Positions 53,667 to 64,000 of a stretch of 64,000 nucleotides of DNA are shown here, piece by piece. Within the stretch, counting starts at the first letter, position 1; every line of letters begins with the position of its first letter. This DNA comes from J054 sp965223095. GTDB taxonomy: Bacteria > Pseudomonadota > Gammaproteobacteria > Steroidobacterales > GCA-2729495. The stretch lies in the NCBI GenBank assembly GCA_965223095.1, contig OZ244979.1, positions 3,428,815 to 3,492,814 on the forward strand, given 5' to 3'. A program made the position numbers and the translations under genes. The notes below the pieces were generated by a model that saw nothing but the letters and a program-made list of their open reading frames with translations, made no database searches and was not told where the DNA came from.

Positions 53667-54647
53667 ATGGACGATATTCCTTCATCGTTACGACATAACA
53701 AATCACCATTTATGAGCGACCTGCGCGAAGCGATGCGTCGGCGGAACTTAGCGTATGCGACGGAGAAAACCTACGTCTACTGGATAAAAGCCTTTATTCG
53801 TTTTAACCGCTACACACATCCCGCGGAGCTTGGTCCGGCGGATGTGGATAGGTTCTTGTCATGGCTGGGCCATAACCGGAGCGTAGCGCCAGGGACCCAG
53901 GCCATCGCCTTGAACGGGCTGGTTTTTCTATTCGAGAAATTTCTAGGGCGGGAACTTGGGCGGCTGGATTTTCAACGTGCTCGACCGAAGCGGCGTATTC
54001 CTCAGGTCTTAACGCACGATGAGTCAGAAGCGATAATTTCCAAGCTGCGGGGAAAACCGAAGTTAATGATTCTCATCATGTATGGGGCGGGGCTCCGTCA
54101 AGCCGAGTGTTGTTCACTCCGCGTAAAGGATATTGATTTCGGCATGCGCGAAATAATCATTCGCGGCGGCAAGGGCAATAAAGACCGGCGCAGTTTGTTG
54201 CCGGAGTCCATTAAGCCCGCGCTTCGACGACAGATAGAACGTGTTACAAAAACTCATGTGGCCGATACCGCGCATGGCTTCGGCGAAGTTTATATGCCCA
54301 ACGCCTTGGCCAAGAAATATCCCTCGGCCAGCCGCAGTCTAGCTTGGCAGTATCTATTTCAATCCTCAAAGATTGCCGCCGATCCACGCACGGGCGAATT
54401 GCGCCGGCATCACATTCACCCCAGTACGATTCGTAAGGCGCTTAGAACAGCAGTGATCGCCAGCGGCATCAATAAGCAAATCACCTGTCACACGTTCCGC
54501 CACAGCTTCGCCACACGTTTACTCGAGGCAGGTTATGACTTGCGCACCATTCAAGAACTATTGGGTCACTCTGATATCGGTACGACGGAAATTTATACGC
54601 ACGTGCTCAACAAAGGTGGTCGAGGTGTCGTTAGCCCCATTGACTGA
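53667..54647 (+). CDS. intI: Integron integrase IntI
   Basis: Tyrosine recombinase, 326 residues from the ATG at 53667; the frame is open to a TTG at 53577 but IntI proteins begin close to the core-binding domain (LREAMRRRNLAYATEKTYVYWI). Catalytic residues visible: Arg in YGAGLRQAEC, HTFRH box, Tyr in TTEIYTHV. The extra IntI-specific insert is present (YMPNALAKKYPSASRSLAWQYLF), which separates IntI from XerC/D. Recombines attI and folded single-stranded attC. Appears intact. Confidence 0.95.
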   Translation: MDDIPSSLRHNKSPFMSDLREAMRRRNLAYATEKTYVYWIKAFIRFNRYTHPAELGPADVDRFLSWLGHNRSVAPGTQAIALNGLVFLFEKFLGRELGRLDFQRARPKRRIPQVLTHDESEAIISKLRGKPKLMILIMYGAGLRQAECCSLRVKDIDFGMREIIIRGGKGNKDRRSLLPESIKPALRRQIERVTKTHVADTAHGFGEVYMPNALAKKYPSASRSLAWQYLFQSSKIAADPRTGELRRHHIHPSTIRKALRTAVIASGINKQITCHTFRHSFATRLLEAGYDLRTIQELLGHSDIGTTEIYTHVLNKGGRGVVSPID

Positions 54648-54740
54648 TTGCCAAGCCAGCAAGAGCCGCTAGTTGGCGACAAGTCGTGCTTCCATCAAAA
54701 AGCCCAGACGCAGTTTGCAAACGGTTACTGGTAGTTAGGC

Positions 54741-56519
<1,779 letters not shown>

Positions 56520-56566
56520 GGACTTCTTATGCGAAGAATCGCTACTGGCCAAAAAGGCCGCGAATG

Positions 56567-57223
56567 TTACGGGGCCTCACTAGGTGGCGCAAGGGAAGCA
56601 TCCCCAGGCTTACCCCGCCGAGGCGGCACCACCACCCCCAGGGAGACCACCATTTTCACGGCCGACTCAACGTCCATATCGAGTTCGATCACGTCCTCTC
56701 TTGGCACCATCAAAATCAAACCGGAGGTGGGGTTCGGTGTGGTGGGGATGAACACGCATATTACTTGTTCACGGGTGCGGTCCTGCACCTCCGCCAGTTC
56801 GCTGGAGGTCTGAAAACAGATGCTGTACAAACCTTTGCGTGGATACTCAATCAGCAACACCTTCTTGAAGGAATCACTGCTATCGGCAAATAGAACTTCG
56901 GCAAATTTCTTAGCCGCGGAATAGACCGAACGCACTAAGGGAATTCGCTCTAGAATCGACTCCCAAAGACCCACAAGCTGGCGCCCCAAGATGTTGGTGA
57001 CCACCAAACCGGTAACCGCCAAAATGATCAAAGCGAATGCCAGGATGAGGAAAACATCCAAATAGGGAATATGCACACCGAACAGAACTTCGGGTTGCCA
57101 AGCCGCCGGAATCTTGACCAGGCCCTGCACGACATCGGCCACCAGCTTCAGCACCAATAAGGTTACACCCAGCGGTACCCAAACCAGCAGGCCAGCAACT
57201 ATGTAGCGACGAAAATATTTCAT
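56567..57223 (-). CDS. DUF502 membrane protein
   Basis: 218 residues from the ATG at 57221-57223 (MKYFRRYIVAGLLVWVP). Two membrane helices (about 8-30, 55-80), then the family motif RIPLVRSVYSAAKKF and the soluble FIPTTPNPTSGLILMVPREDV. Occurs with fmdB-like and aspS genes in many proteobacteria; function unknown. Confidence 0.9.
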   Translation of the reverse strand: MKYFRRYIVAGLLVWVPLGVTLLVLKLVADVVQGLVKIPAAWQPEVLFGVHIPYLDVFLILAFALIILAVTGLVVTNILGRQLVGLWESILERIPLVRSVYSAAKKFAEVLFADSSDSFKKVLLIEYPRKGLYSICFQTSSELAEVQDRTREQVICVFIPTTPNPTSGLILMVPREDVIELDMDVESAVKMVVSLGVVVPPRRGKPGDASLAPPSEAP

Positions 57224-57309
57224 GTTGATGTAGCCAGCGGCAGCGCTTGCGACACGCCAATTTCGAAGCGCTATCCTCGCCCAGCTCAGCCTAGGGCTCA
57301 AGCAAATTC

Positions 57310-57660
57310 TTATTCTTTCTTGCTAGAGCTGGCGGATTTAGCACTTTTGTCAGTCTTCGCGGGCTTGTCCGCCTTAGTCTTAGCGGCCTTGCCATCCTCA
57401 GGCTTTTTGTCCGCGTCTTTCTTGTCGTCCGGTTTCGCCGGCTTGTCGGCCGCATCCCCGGCCAAGTTGCGCTTGTTATCGGACTTGAAGTCCGTCTCAT
57501 ACCAGCCGCTTCCCTTCAGGCGAAAGCTGGGCGCGGAAATCAATTTACGCAAAGCCGATTCGCCGCATTCCGGGCAATCTGTCAGCACCGGATCACTCAT
57601 TTTTTGCAGCACGTCAAACTCATGCTCGCACTGCTTACAGGCGTATTCGTATATGGGCAT
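57310..57660 (-). CDS. FmdB-family zinc-ribbon protein
   Basis: 116 residues. MPIYEYACKQCEHEFD and DCPECGESALRKLISAPSFRLKGSGWY form the FmdB zinc ribbon (CxxC twice). The C-terminal half is a Lys/Ala/Asp-rich disordered tail. Putative regulator; 87 bp from the DUF502 gene. Confidence 0.92.
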   Translation of the reverse strand: MPIYEYACKQCEHEFDVLQKMSDPVLTDCPECGESALRKLISAPSFRLKGSGWYETDFKSDNKRNLAGDAADKPAKPDDKKDADKKPEDGKAAKTKADKPAKTDKSAKSASSSKKE

Positions 57661-57721
57661 CTGTGGCTCCGCTCTCAGCTCTTATCCTCACCCCGGGGCG
57701 CCGCGCGACAATACCTGGAGA

Positions 57722-60298
57722 TCAGCTTTTCTGAAAGCTAATTTTTCCGTCTTCGACCGAGGCATGCACGCGATCGCCGGCCCCGAATTGTCCGCGCAGG
57801 ATCTCTTGGGCCAAAGGATTCTCGATTTGCTGCTGAATCGCACGTTTTAGCGGTCGCGCGCCGTAAACGGGATCATAGCCGCCGGCCGCCAATTGATCTA
57901 AGGCCTCAGTGCTCAATTCCAGTTGAATATCTCGATCTTTGAGCCGACGTTGCAAGGAACGCAATTGAATCTCGACTATTTGGCGGATCTCTTCCGCATT
58001 CAGCGAATGGAAGACCACGATGTCGTCCACACGATTCACGAACTCGGGCCGAAAATGTTGACCAACAACTTCCATCACGGCCGCTTTCATGGCAGCGTAA
58101 TTTTCCTCGCCGCTCATGGCTTGAATTTGCTGTGAGCCCAAGTTCGAGGTCATTACCACTACGGTATTGCGAAAATCCACCGTGCGACCATGGCCGTCGG
58201 TTAGTCGACCATCGTCTAGGACCTGCAGCAGCACGTTAAAAACATCCGGATGAGCCTTCTCCACTTCATCCAACAAAATCACTGAATAGGGCTTACGCCG
58301 AACGGCCTCGGTCAAGTAGCCACCTTCTTCGTAGCCCACGTAGCCCGGTGGCGCCCCGATCAGCCGGGCCACGGAATGCTTCTCCATGAATTCCGACATG
58401 TCGACGCGCACCAAGGAATCTTCGGTATCAAACAAGAATTCCGCCAAGGCCTTGGTGAGCTCCGTCTTACCCACGCCCGTTGGGCCCAAGAACAAGAAAG
58501 AGCCGTTCGGCCGGTTGGGATCGGCTAGGCCCGCGCGCGAACGCCGGATCGCGTTGGCCACAGCCGTAACGGCCTCTTCTTGACCCACCAGACGATCATG
58601 GATGGCTTCTTCCATGCGCAGTAGTTTGTCCTTTTCGCCTTCGAGCATTTTGGCTACCGGAATGCCGGTCCATTTCGACACCACATCGGCAATTTCTTCG
58701 TCGGTGACGCGATTGCGCAGCAACTGGTTCTCTTGAGACTCAGCACTTTGGGCGGCCGCCAATTCCTTTTCCAGTTCTGGAATGCGGCCATATTGCAGTT
58801 CAGAAACGCGCGCGAGATCGCCGGCTCGCTGGGCAGCCTCCTGCTCCAAACGCGTACGCTCCAGCTCTTCTTTAATGTGGGTAGCGCCCGCCATGGCGGC
58901 TTTCTCAGCCCGCCACACTTCGTCGAGATCAGCAAACTCTTTTTCCAGATCCTGAAGCTGACTTTCCAAATCTTGCAAACGTTTGCGTGACGCATCGTCA
59001 GATTCTTTCTTCAGCGCCTCGCGTTCAATTTTCAGTTGAATTACCCGCCGTTCGAGGCGATCCATGGCCTCGGGCTTGGAATCGATTTCCATGCGAATGC
59101 GCGAACCGGCTTCATCGACTAAATCAATGGCTTTGTCGGGTAACTGCCGATCACTGATGTATCGGTGCGACAACGTGGCCGCCGCCACAATGGCCGGATC
59201 GGTAATCTCCACACCGTGGTGAACTTCGTACCGTTCTTTCAGCCCACGCAAAATGGCAACGGTATCTTCAACAGTCGGTTCATCGATCAGCACTTTTTGA
59301 AAGCGCCGTTCTAGAGCCGCATCTTTTTCCAAATGCTGGCGATATTCATCCAGGGTGGTCGCGCCCACACAATGTAGCTCGCCGCGTGCCAGTGCCGGTT
59401 TGAGCATGTTGCCGGCATCCATGGAACCTTCCGCCTTGCCGGCGCCCACCATGGTGTGCAACTCGTCGATAAACAGAATGACCTGTCCTTCTTGCTTGGC
59501 CAAATCACTGAGCACGGCCTTGAGCCGCTCTTCGAAATCACCACGAAATTTTGCGCCGGCGATTAGAGCGCCCAGATCCAAAGACAGAATCCGCTTGTCG
59601 CGGATACCCTCGGGTACTTCGCCGTTGACAATGCGTTGCGCCAGCCCCTCAATGATGGCGGTCTTACCCACACCGGGCTCACCAATCAGCACCGGATTGT
59701 TTTTCGTGCGTCGCTGCAAAATTTGAATGGTTCGACGGATTTCATCATCCCGGCCAATAATCGGATCAAGCTTGCCTTGCTCCGCGCGTTCGGTGAGATC
59801 GATGGTGTATTTTTCTAATGCTTGACGCGTATCTTCGGCATTGGGATCGTTGACTTGATTCCCGCCCCGCATTTCTTCGACGGCTTTGGCCACGGCTTCA
59901 CCAATGGCGCCAGCCTCGGCAAGAATGCGGCCAATCGTGCCCTTGTCTTCGCAGGCCGCCAACACGAATAGCTCGCTGGAAATGTAGTCGTCGCCGCGTT
60001 CTTGGGCGAGCTTATCCATCACATTGAGCAAGCGGCCCAAATCGGTGGAAATATGCACCTCGCCCGGCGTCCCTTCCACTCGAGGCAGTTGATCCAGGGC
60101 TTCGCCCAGACGCGATCTCAGCAAGTTGGTATTTGCCCCGGCTTTTTGCAGCAAGGGGCGCACGCTGCCGCCTTGCTGATTTAACAGCGCCAGCAACAGA
60201 TGAGCAGGCTCGATAAATTGGTGGTCCCGGCCCACGGCCAAGGACTGCGCATCGGCCATGGCCAATTGAAACTTGCTGGTCAGTTTGTCCATGCGCAT
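57722..60298 (-). CDS. clpB: Disaggregase ClpB
   Basis: 858 residues, normal length. N-domain, two AAA+ rings with Walker A GEPGVGKT and GPTGVGKT, the ClpB-specific coiled-coil middle domain (about 405-525), and the hallmark IDELHTMVGAG and MSEFMEKHSVARLIGAPPGYVG. No ClpP-binding loop expected. No convincing sigma-32 promoter was seen upstream. Confidence 0.98.
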   Translation of the reverse strand: MRMDKLTSKFQLAMADAQSLAVGRDHQFIEPAHLLLALLNQQGGSVRPLLQKAGANTNLLRSRLGEALDQLPRVEGTPGEVHISTDLGRLLNVMDKLAQERGDDYISSELFVLAACEDKGTIGRILAEAGAIGEAVAKAVEEMRGGNQVNDPNAEDTRQALEKYTIDLTERAEQGKLDPIIGRDDEIRRTIQILQRRTKNNPVLIGEPGVGKTAIIEGLAQRIVNGEVPEGIRDKRILSLDLGALIAGAKFRGDFEERLKAVLSDLAKQEGQVILFIDELHTMVGAGKAEGSMDAGNMLKPALARGELHCVGATTLDEYRQHLEKDAALERRFQKVLIDEPTVEDTVAILRGLKERYEVHHGVEITDPAIVAAATLSHRYISDRQLPDKAIDLVDEAGSRIRMEIDSKPEAMDRLERRVIQLKIEREALKKESDDASRKRLQDLESQLQDLEKEFADLDEVWRAEKAAMAGATHIKEELERTRLEQEAAQRAGDLARVSELQYGRIPELEKELAAAQSAESQENQLLRNRVTDEEIADVVSKWTGIPVAKMLEGEKDKLLRMEEAIHDRLVGQEEAVTAVANAIRRSRAGLADPNRPNGSFLFLGPTGVGKTELTKALAEFLFDTEDSLVRVDMSEFMEKHSVARLIGAPPGYVGYEEGGYLTEAVRRKPYSVILLDEVEKAHPDVFNVLLQVLDDGRLTDGHGRTVDFRNTVVVMTSNLGSQQIQAMSGEENYAAMKAAVMEVVGQHFRPEFVNRVDDIVVFHSLNAEEIRQIVEIQLRSLQRRLKDRDIQLELSTEALDQLAAGGYDPVYGARPLKRAIQQQIENPLAQEILRGQFGAGDRVHASVEDGKISFQKS

Positions 60299-60603
60299 GG
60301 GGCAGACTCCGAAATCTTCTGTACTGCCGCAAAGATGGGGCCGCTGGCCGATAATTCAATGGTTTTGGGCAGCTTTAACATGGTGACACTGCATATCGAT
60401 TGAGCAAGCCAAGGGATTCTTGGGCGGCCGGCATTTAGCCAAAACGAGCAACTCCGCCCAGGACCCGCGGCTGAAATCAAAACGAGCGCAAACTCAGGTG
60501 TGGCGACGGCGGGCATGCAAGGACTACAACATTTATCAGCAGACAGAAATGAGTAGGCGCTGATGACGCACATCCGCAAACTAATTACGACAAAGCGTTG
60601 CGG
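60299..60603. other. Intergenic region, 305 bp
   Basis: Between clpB and pgeF, same direction. No gene. CTTG and CACCATGT elements occur but at spacing unlike a heat-shock promoter. Confidence 0.3.
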
Positions 60604-61338
60604 CTAAGCTTGTAACCAAATCAGGCTGGCCTGTCGTCCGCATTGGCCATCGCGCCGGTAGGAAAACAATTTCTCGGCGTCGCTATAGGTACAAAAATCG
60701 CCGCCATAGATGTCACGCAAGCCGAGGTCTGTAAATCTTCTGCGCGCAAGTTCATAGAGGTTTAGCTGCCAACGTCCACGATCATTGGCCAAGAATGCAC
60801 GGCGATCGGCTGAGGCGAAAAATGCTTCGCGTACTTCTTCACCCACTTCGTAAGCCGCGGGACCAATGGCCGGCCCTAGCCAAGCCATTAGAGATTTCGC
60901 AGGAATACCCCGATTGGCAAAAGCAGCCACCGCCGCCTCTAAAATACCGGCGGCTAGGCCACGCCAGCCCGCATGCACGGCCGCCACGGCTTGGCCATCG
61001 CGATCACAGATCAGCACCGGCAAACAATCCGCCGTTTGCACCACGCAAACCAAACCGGGCTCAACGGTGATTGCCCCATCGGCTTCGCTTGACGTGGTGA
61101 TGTCGGCGGCATCGACAATCCGGTCACCGTGAACTTGGTCCAGCCATAGGGGTTCGCTGGGCAGTTGCAATGCTTGCACCAAACGGCGCCGATTTTCCGC
61201 CACATCACTAGGCTCGTCACCCACATGGCCGCCCAAATTCAAGCTTGCCCAAGGCGGCTTACTCACGCCGCCTGGACGCGTTGTGGTAATGGCGACTACG
61301 TGAGATGGAGCCGGCCAATCAGGCCGTAACAACTTCAT
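60604..61338 (-). CDS. pgeF: Purine nucleoside phosphorylase/peptidoglycan editing factor PgeF (YfiH)
   Basis: 244 residues from the ATG at 61336-61338, whose MKLLRPDWPAPS start lines up with the E. coli protein; the frame is open to a TTG at 61383. Zinc-site motifs WLDQVHGDRIV, TADCLPVLI and AVHAGWRGLAAG (His/Cys) are intact. Order rluD-pgeF-clpB is conserved. Confidence 0.93.
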   Translation of the reverse strand: MKLLRPDWPAPSHVVAITTTRPGGVSKPPWASLNLGGHVGDEPSDVAENRRRLVQALQLPSEPLWLDQVHGDRIVDAADITTSSEADGAITVEPGLVCVVQTADCLPVLICDRDGQAVAAVHAGWRGLAAGILEAAVAAFANRGIPAKSLMAWLGPAIGPAAYEVGEEVREAFFASADRRAFLANDRGRWQLNLYELARRRFTDLGLRDIYGGDFCTYSDAEKLFSYRRDGQCGRQASLIWLQA

Positions 61339-61551
61339 GTCTAATTCCGGACCACCAAAACCTTCGGTTCGATACTGCGCCAAATGTCAGTCACTTAAGT
61401 TTCTGATTCCAATGCGCTAGACACAGTACCGCGCCTAGACGCGACTTCCAAAGCAATACGAACCCAGGTGATGGAATACCACTATCATTATCGATGCATA
61501 AAAAAATCGCGCCAAAACACGAAATGACCACCCAAGCTTCGCGTCTGCGAA

Positions 61552-62544
61552 TCAAGGCTTCACCGTCGGCCATTCCAGATCATCCAGCTCGTCCAGACCG
61601 GCATTGCTCCCGGCTAATGCAGCCAAGAGCTGGCGAAAATCTTCGGGCAAGGCTGCCCGCAAACTCAGTATCTTTTGACTGGTGGGATGCCGCAACACTA
61701 ATCGGCTGGCATGTAAAGCTTGCCGCGGAAAACTCTGTAATACAGAAATCAGCTGATCATCAGCACCCGCTGGCAAGCCTCGCCGGCCCCCGTAGCTGGC
61801 ATCGCCAACCAACGGATGGCGCAGGTGCGCCATGTGCACTCGTATTTGGTGGGTGCGGCCCGTTTCAAGGCGCAGGGCCAAAAAACTGTGGGCGGCGAAT
61901 CGTTTTAATACACGGTAGTGCGTAACCGCCTCGCGCCCTCTTTCTGTGACGGCCATTTTTATTCGATGCTGGGGGTGCCGGCCGATTCTTGCTGATATGG
62001 AAGCACCCGCGGTCAGACGACCAATACACACTGCGCGATACTCTCGCGTAATGGCGCGGTCGTGTAAGTCGCGAACTAGGTGAGTGTGGGCGGGCAAGCT
62101 GCGGGCTATGGCCAGCAAGCCCGTGGTGTCTTTATCCAAACGATGCAACAAACCGCCCCGCGGCAGTCCGGCCAGTTCGGGCCAGCGGTGCAGTAGACCG
62201 CTGACCAAAGTGCCCTCGCGGTTGCCCGCACCGGGATGCACCACCAGGCCCGCTGGCTTATTGAGCACGATTAAGTGCTCATCTTCATGCACCACATCCA
62301 AGGGCATGTCGGCCGGTTCCACCACCGATTCTTGCGGCAACTCAGCAATGACATGCACCACCTGCCCGGCTTGAACCATTGACCGGGGGGTGCATTCGCC
62401 GCCATCGAGCTTTACTTGCCCAGACAGTATCCACGTCTTCAGGCGCGAGCGAGAATAGTCGGGCAATAGCGCCGCCACGGCTTGATCGAGCCGGCGCCCC
62501 GCAAGCTCGGGCGGGATGGTCAATTGATGCTGCGCGAGGGTCAT
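61552..62544 (-). CDS. rluD: 23S rRNA pseudouridine synthase RluD
   Basis: 330 residues. S4 domain at the N-terminus (RRLDQAVAALLPDYSRSRL), catalytic motif HRLDKDTTGLL (Asp about 140), then RTHQIRVHMAHL. Makes the pseudouridines of helix 69. Divergent from bamD, the usual arrangement. Confidence 0.95.
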   Translation of the reverse strand: MTLAQHQLTIPPELAGRRLDQAVAALLPDYSRSRLKTWILSGQVKLDGGECTPRSMVQAGQVVHVIAELPQESVVEPADMPLDVVHEDEHLIVLNKPAGLVVHPGAGNREGTLVSGLLHRWPELAGLPRGGLLHRLDKDTTGLLAIARSLPAHTHLVRDLHDRAITREYRAVCIGRLTAGASISARIGRHPQHRIKMAVTERGREAVTHYRVLKRFAAHSFLALRLETGRTHQIRVHMAHLRHPLVGDASYGGRRGLPAGADDQLISVLQSFPRQALHASRLVLRHPTSQKILSLRAALPEDFRQLLAALAGSNAGLDELDDLEWPTVKP

Positions 62545-62651
62545 GCTGAGGTTGGGTGGGCGGCAAGTAGAACCCCGAGTTTACGGTATAATTCGCGCCG
62601 CCCCGAACGGCCGCCGGATGCAGCCTAACATTAGCGCCACACTTTTCAGCA

Positions 62652-63440
62652 ATGCACAAAGATAAGTTTCCCGTAGCCGTTATCGTCCTCGGCATGCTGC
62701 TGTTACTGACCGGCTGCGGCAATAAAGACGAACGCGATAACCGGTCGGGCGCAGAAGAACTTCAAGAACGGGCCCAGAAGTCCATGGGCAGCGGCAACTT
62801 CCGCAATGCCATCGCCTACTACGAAGCACTGGTGGCCCGTTTTCCGTTTAGCAATCAATCGAAACAAGCCCAGCTCGATCTCATTTACGCCTATTACAAA
62901 AACGGCGATTCAGACTCTTGCATCGAAGCCGCCATTCAATTCGAACGGGAAAATCCGCGCCATCCGCGCGTCGACTACGCCTTATATATGCGCGGCCTTG
63001 CACAGTTTAGTGGCCAGCATGCCTGGTTTCACAAACTAATGAATGTGAACTTGGCCTTGCGGCCACCCGTGGACGCCATCGAATCGTTTTCCGCTTTTTC
63101 GCAACTCCTAAAACGGTTCCCCGACAGCCGGTATGCGGCGGACGCCCGGCAACGCATGGTGTTCTTGCGCAACCGCCTAGCCGACCATGAAAACCATTTG
63201 GCCAAGTACTACTTGAAACGAGGCGCCTACGCGGCGGCTTTGAATCGTGCCAAATACGTGATGGAAACTTACGATGAATCGCCTGCCGTTGCCGAATCAC
63301 TGCAATTGATGATTGAGGCTTACCAGAAACTCGGCATGCAGGATTTAGCAGCGGATACACGCCGAGTATTGCAAACCAGTTATCCCGACGTAGCAAATAA
63401 GCGATCAGAAGAAAAGAAGAAACGGTTTTTGTTTTTCTAA
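62652..63440 (+). CDS. bamD: Outer-membrane assembly lipoprotein BamD
   Basis: 262 residues with lipobox LTGC (Cys about 21) and TPR-like helical repeats (NAIAYYEALVARFPFSNQSKQAQLDLIYAYYKNGD in outline, FPDSRYAADARQRM, YAAALNRAKYVM). Essential subunit of the BAM complex. A TATAAT at 62587-62592 may be its -10, though no -35 is seen at the proper distance. Confidence 0.96.
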   Translation: MHKDKFPVAVIVLGMLLLLTGCGNKDERDNRSGAEELQERAQKSMGSGNFRNAIAYYEALVARFPFSNQSKQAQLDLIYAYYKNGDSDSCIEAAIQFERENPRHPRVDYALYMRGLAQFSGQHAWFHKLMNVNLALRPPVDAIESFSAFSQLLKRFPDSRYAADARQRMVFLRNRLADHENHLAKYYLKRGAYAAALNRAKYVMETYDESPAVAESLQLMIEAYQKLGMQDLAADTRRVLQTSYPDVANKRSEEKKKRFLFF

Positions 63441-63815
63441 CTGCGCGTTGTGCGTCATTCCGCGCGATCGATCGATACGGCGCTTTGCATATACGCCCTT
63501 ATAATCGACTGCGCAGCTCTGAAATCATTTGGTCACGAACCTCGGCCCACGGCGTTCAACGCCTAGGATACGTTTTGTGCTGTTCTAGTCGCTCTGCCGA
63601 AAGACGTTAGAGGTTTTCTGAAACTATCGAGCTACTGGGGTCGCTCGCGATCTTGTCTCATAGTGTTTGAACGCGGGCTAGCCTTTGCTCCGGTTGCGCT
63701 GTGTGAAAAGCAAGCGGAATCTATTGCCCATGCCGCCAATCACAAGACGAGTATCGATGAACTCAACACCACGGTTTCGTGAGCTCCGCCATCTTATAAA
63801 CGGTAACTCGAAAAT
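63441..63815. other. Intergenic region, 375 bp
   Basis: Between convergent bamD and the NAD synthetase gene. No open frame with a ribosome site, no long hairpin or repeat recognised. Confidence 0.35.
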
Positions 63816-64000
63816 CTAACCGTGCCGGTAACCGGAGGTAATGGGATATCGCCAATCGCGCCCGAAAGCCCGCGCGCTAATTCTGACTCCCGGTGGCGCT
63901 TGCCGACGCTTATATTCGTTGCGGCGAACCAAGTCGACCACGCGGATCACGACATCCCGGCTGAAGCCTTGGGCAACGATGGCGTCAACGGATAAATCAT
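63816..64000 (-). CDS. nadE: Glutamine-dependent NAD+ synthetase, C-terminal end
   Basis: Last 61 codons; the gene continues past the right edge. RNEYKRRQAPPGVRIS and FGRDWRYPITSGYR are the conserved tail of NAD+ synthetases of the fused glutaminase type. Stop TAG at 63816-63818. Confidence 0.9.
   Translation of the reverse strand, partial: DLSVDAIVAQGFSRDVVIRVVDLVRRNEYKRRQAPPGVRISARAFGRDWRYPITSGYRHG

Larger units (their letters stand above)
34776..54647 (-). mobile_element. Sedentary chromosomal integron (intI plus cassette array)
   Basis: Integrase gene at the right, attI junction at about 53357, then cassettes read leftwards, each ending in an attC. Boxes at the two ends of each cassette match one another: for example GAGACCTAAC at attI and GTTAGGTCTC at the end of cassette 1; TTACAAGG at both ends of the Doc cassette; CCGCATAAC/GTTATGCGG for hicAB; CCGCCTAAC/GTTAGGCGG for the reversed cassette. 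26 attC sites are clear, two more decayed. Divergent intI orientation is the standard layout. Confidence 0.95.

Noticed and set aside
60299..60430. Sigma-32 promoter of clpB
   Set aside because: CTTG and CACCATGT-like elements exist but their spacing is wrong for a heat-shock promoter.

Overview
The window is a stretch of a gammaproteobacterial chromosome with moderate to high GC. The core gene blocks are typical of that class: recA-recX-alaS-csrA-tRNA-Ser, bamD/rluD/pgeF/clpB, fmdB-like/DUF502/aspS, mutS and srkA. I cannot name the genus. The zeaxanthin-type carotenoid genes (crtZ, crtY, crtI, crtB) fit a pigmented, probably aquatic, bacterium.

Layout. 0-5 kb: start of a family 2 glycosyltransferase and the carotenoid genes (crtY-crtI-crtB as one overlapping leftward operon, crtZ converging on it; no crtE in the window). 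5-19 kb: ordinary metabolic and envelope genes (SrkA kinase, a VOC protein coupled to an exported-looking 2-hydroxyacid dehydrogenase, DUF938 methyltransferase, metallo-beta-lactamase-fold hydrolase, GST, an ABC-2 exporter, a membrane EAL protein with a degenerate GGDEF, and a cupredoxin/outer-membrane-protein pair). 19.2-19.8 kb: a tandem repeat of about 197 bp that carries the 3' end of the adjacent tRNA-Ser(GCU). 19.9-29.7 kb: csrA, alaS, recX, recA, thpR, pncC, a GT4 glycosyltransferase and mutS. 29.7-34.5 kb: a loose set of hydrolases, membrane proteins and one unknown secreted protein.

34.8-54.6 kb is a sedentary chromosomal integron. A tyrosine integrase (intI, 53667-54647, plus strand) reads away from an attI junction at about 53357. 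Twenty-six recognisable attC sites, plus two that look decayed, divide some 18.6 kb into cassettes read leftwards. Products include a two-gene Pycsar-like anti-phage system in the attI-proximal position, a Doc/antitoxin pair, HicAB, a tautomerase, MAPEG, DUF454, META, SGNH and alpha/beta hydrolase proteins, small lipoproteins and membrane proteins, and unknowns. One gene-less cassette of 338-339 bp occurs four times. One cassette carries genes in the reverse orientation with their own promoter and terminator. The oldest, distal cassettes hold gene fragments (homocysteine S-methyltransferase, SIMPL). A candidate Pc promoter (TTGACT-N17-TAAAAC) sits between intI and the first cassette.

An IS110-family element (38174-39351) sits inside the attC of the hicAB cassette. 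Its 5' non-coding region holds, in the order known for IS110 bridge RNAs, segments that match the attC target and the element's own ends. It therefore looks like an RNA-guided element programmed for attC ends.

54.7-64 kb returns to core genes: aspS, DUF502, an FmdB-like zinc ribbon, clpB, pgeF, rluD, bamD and the end of a NAD+ synthetase.
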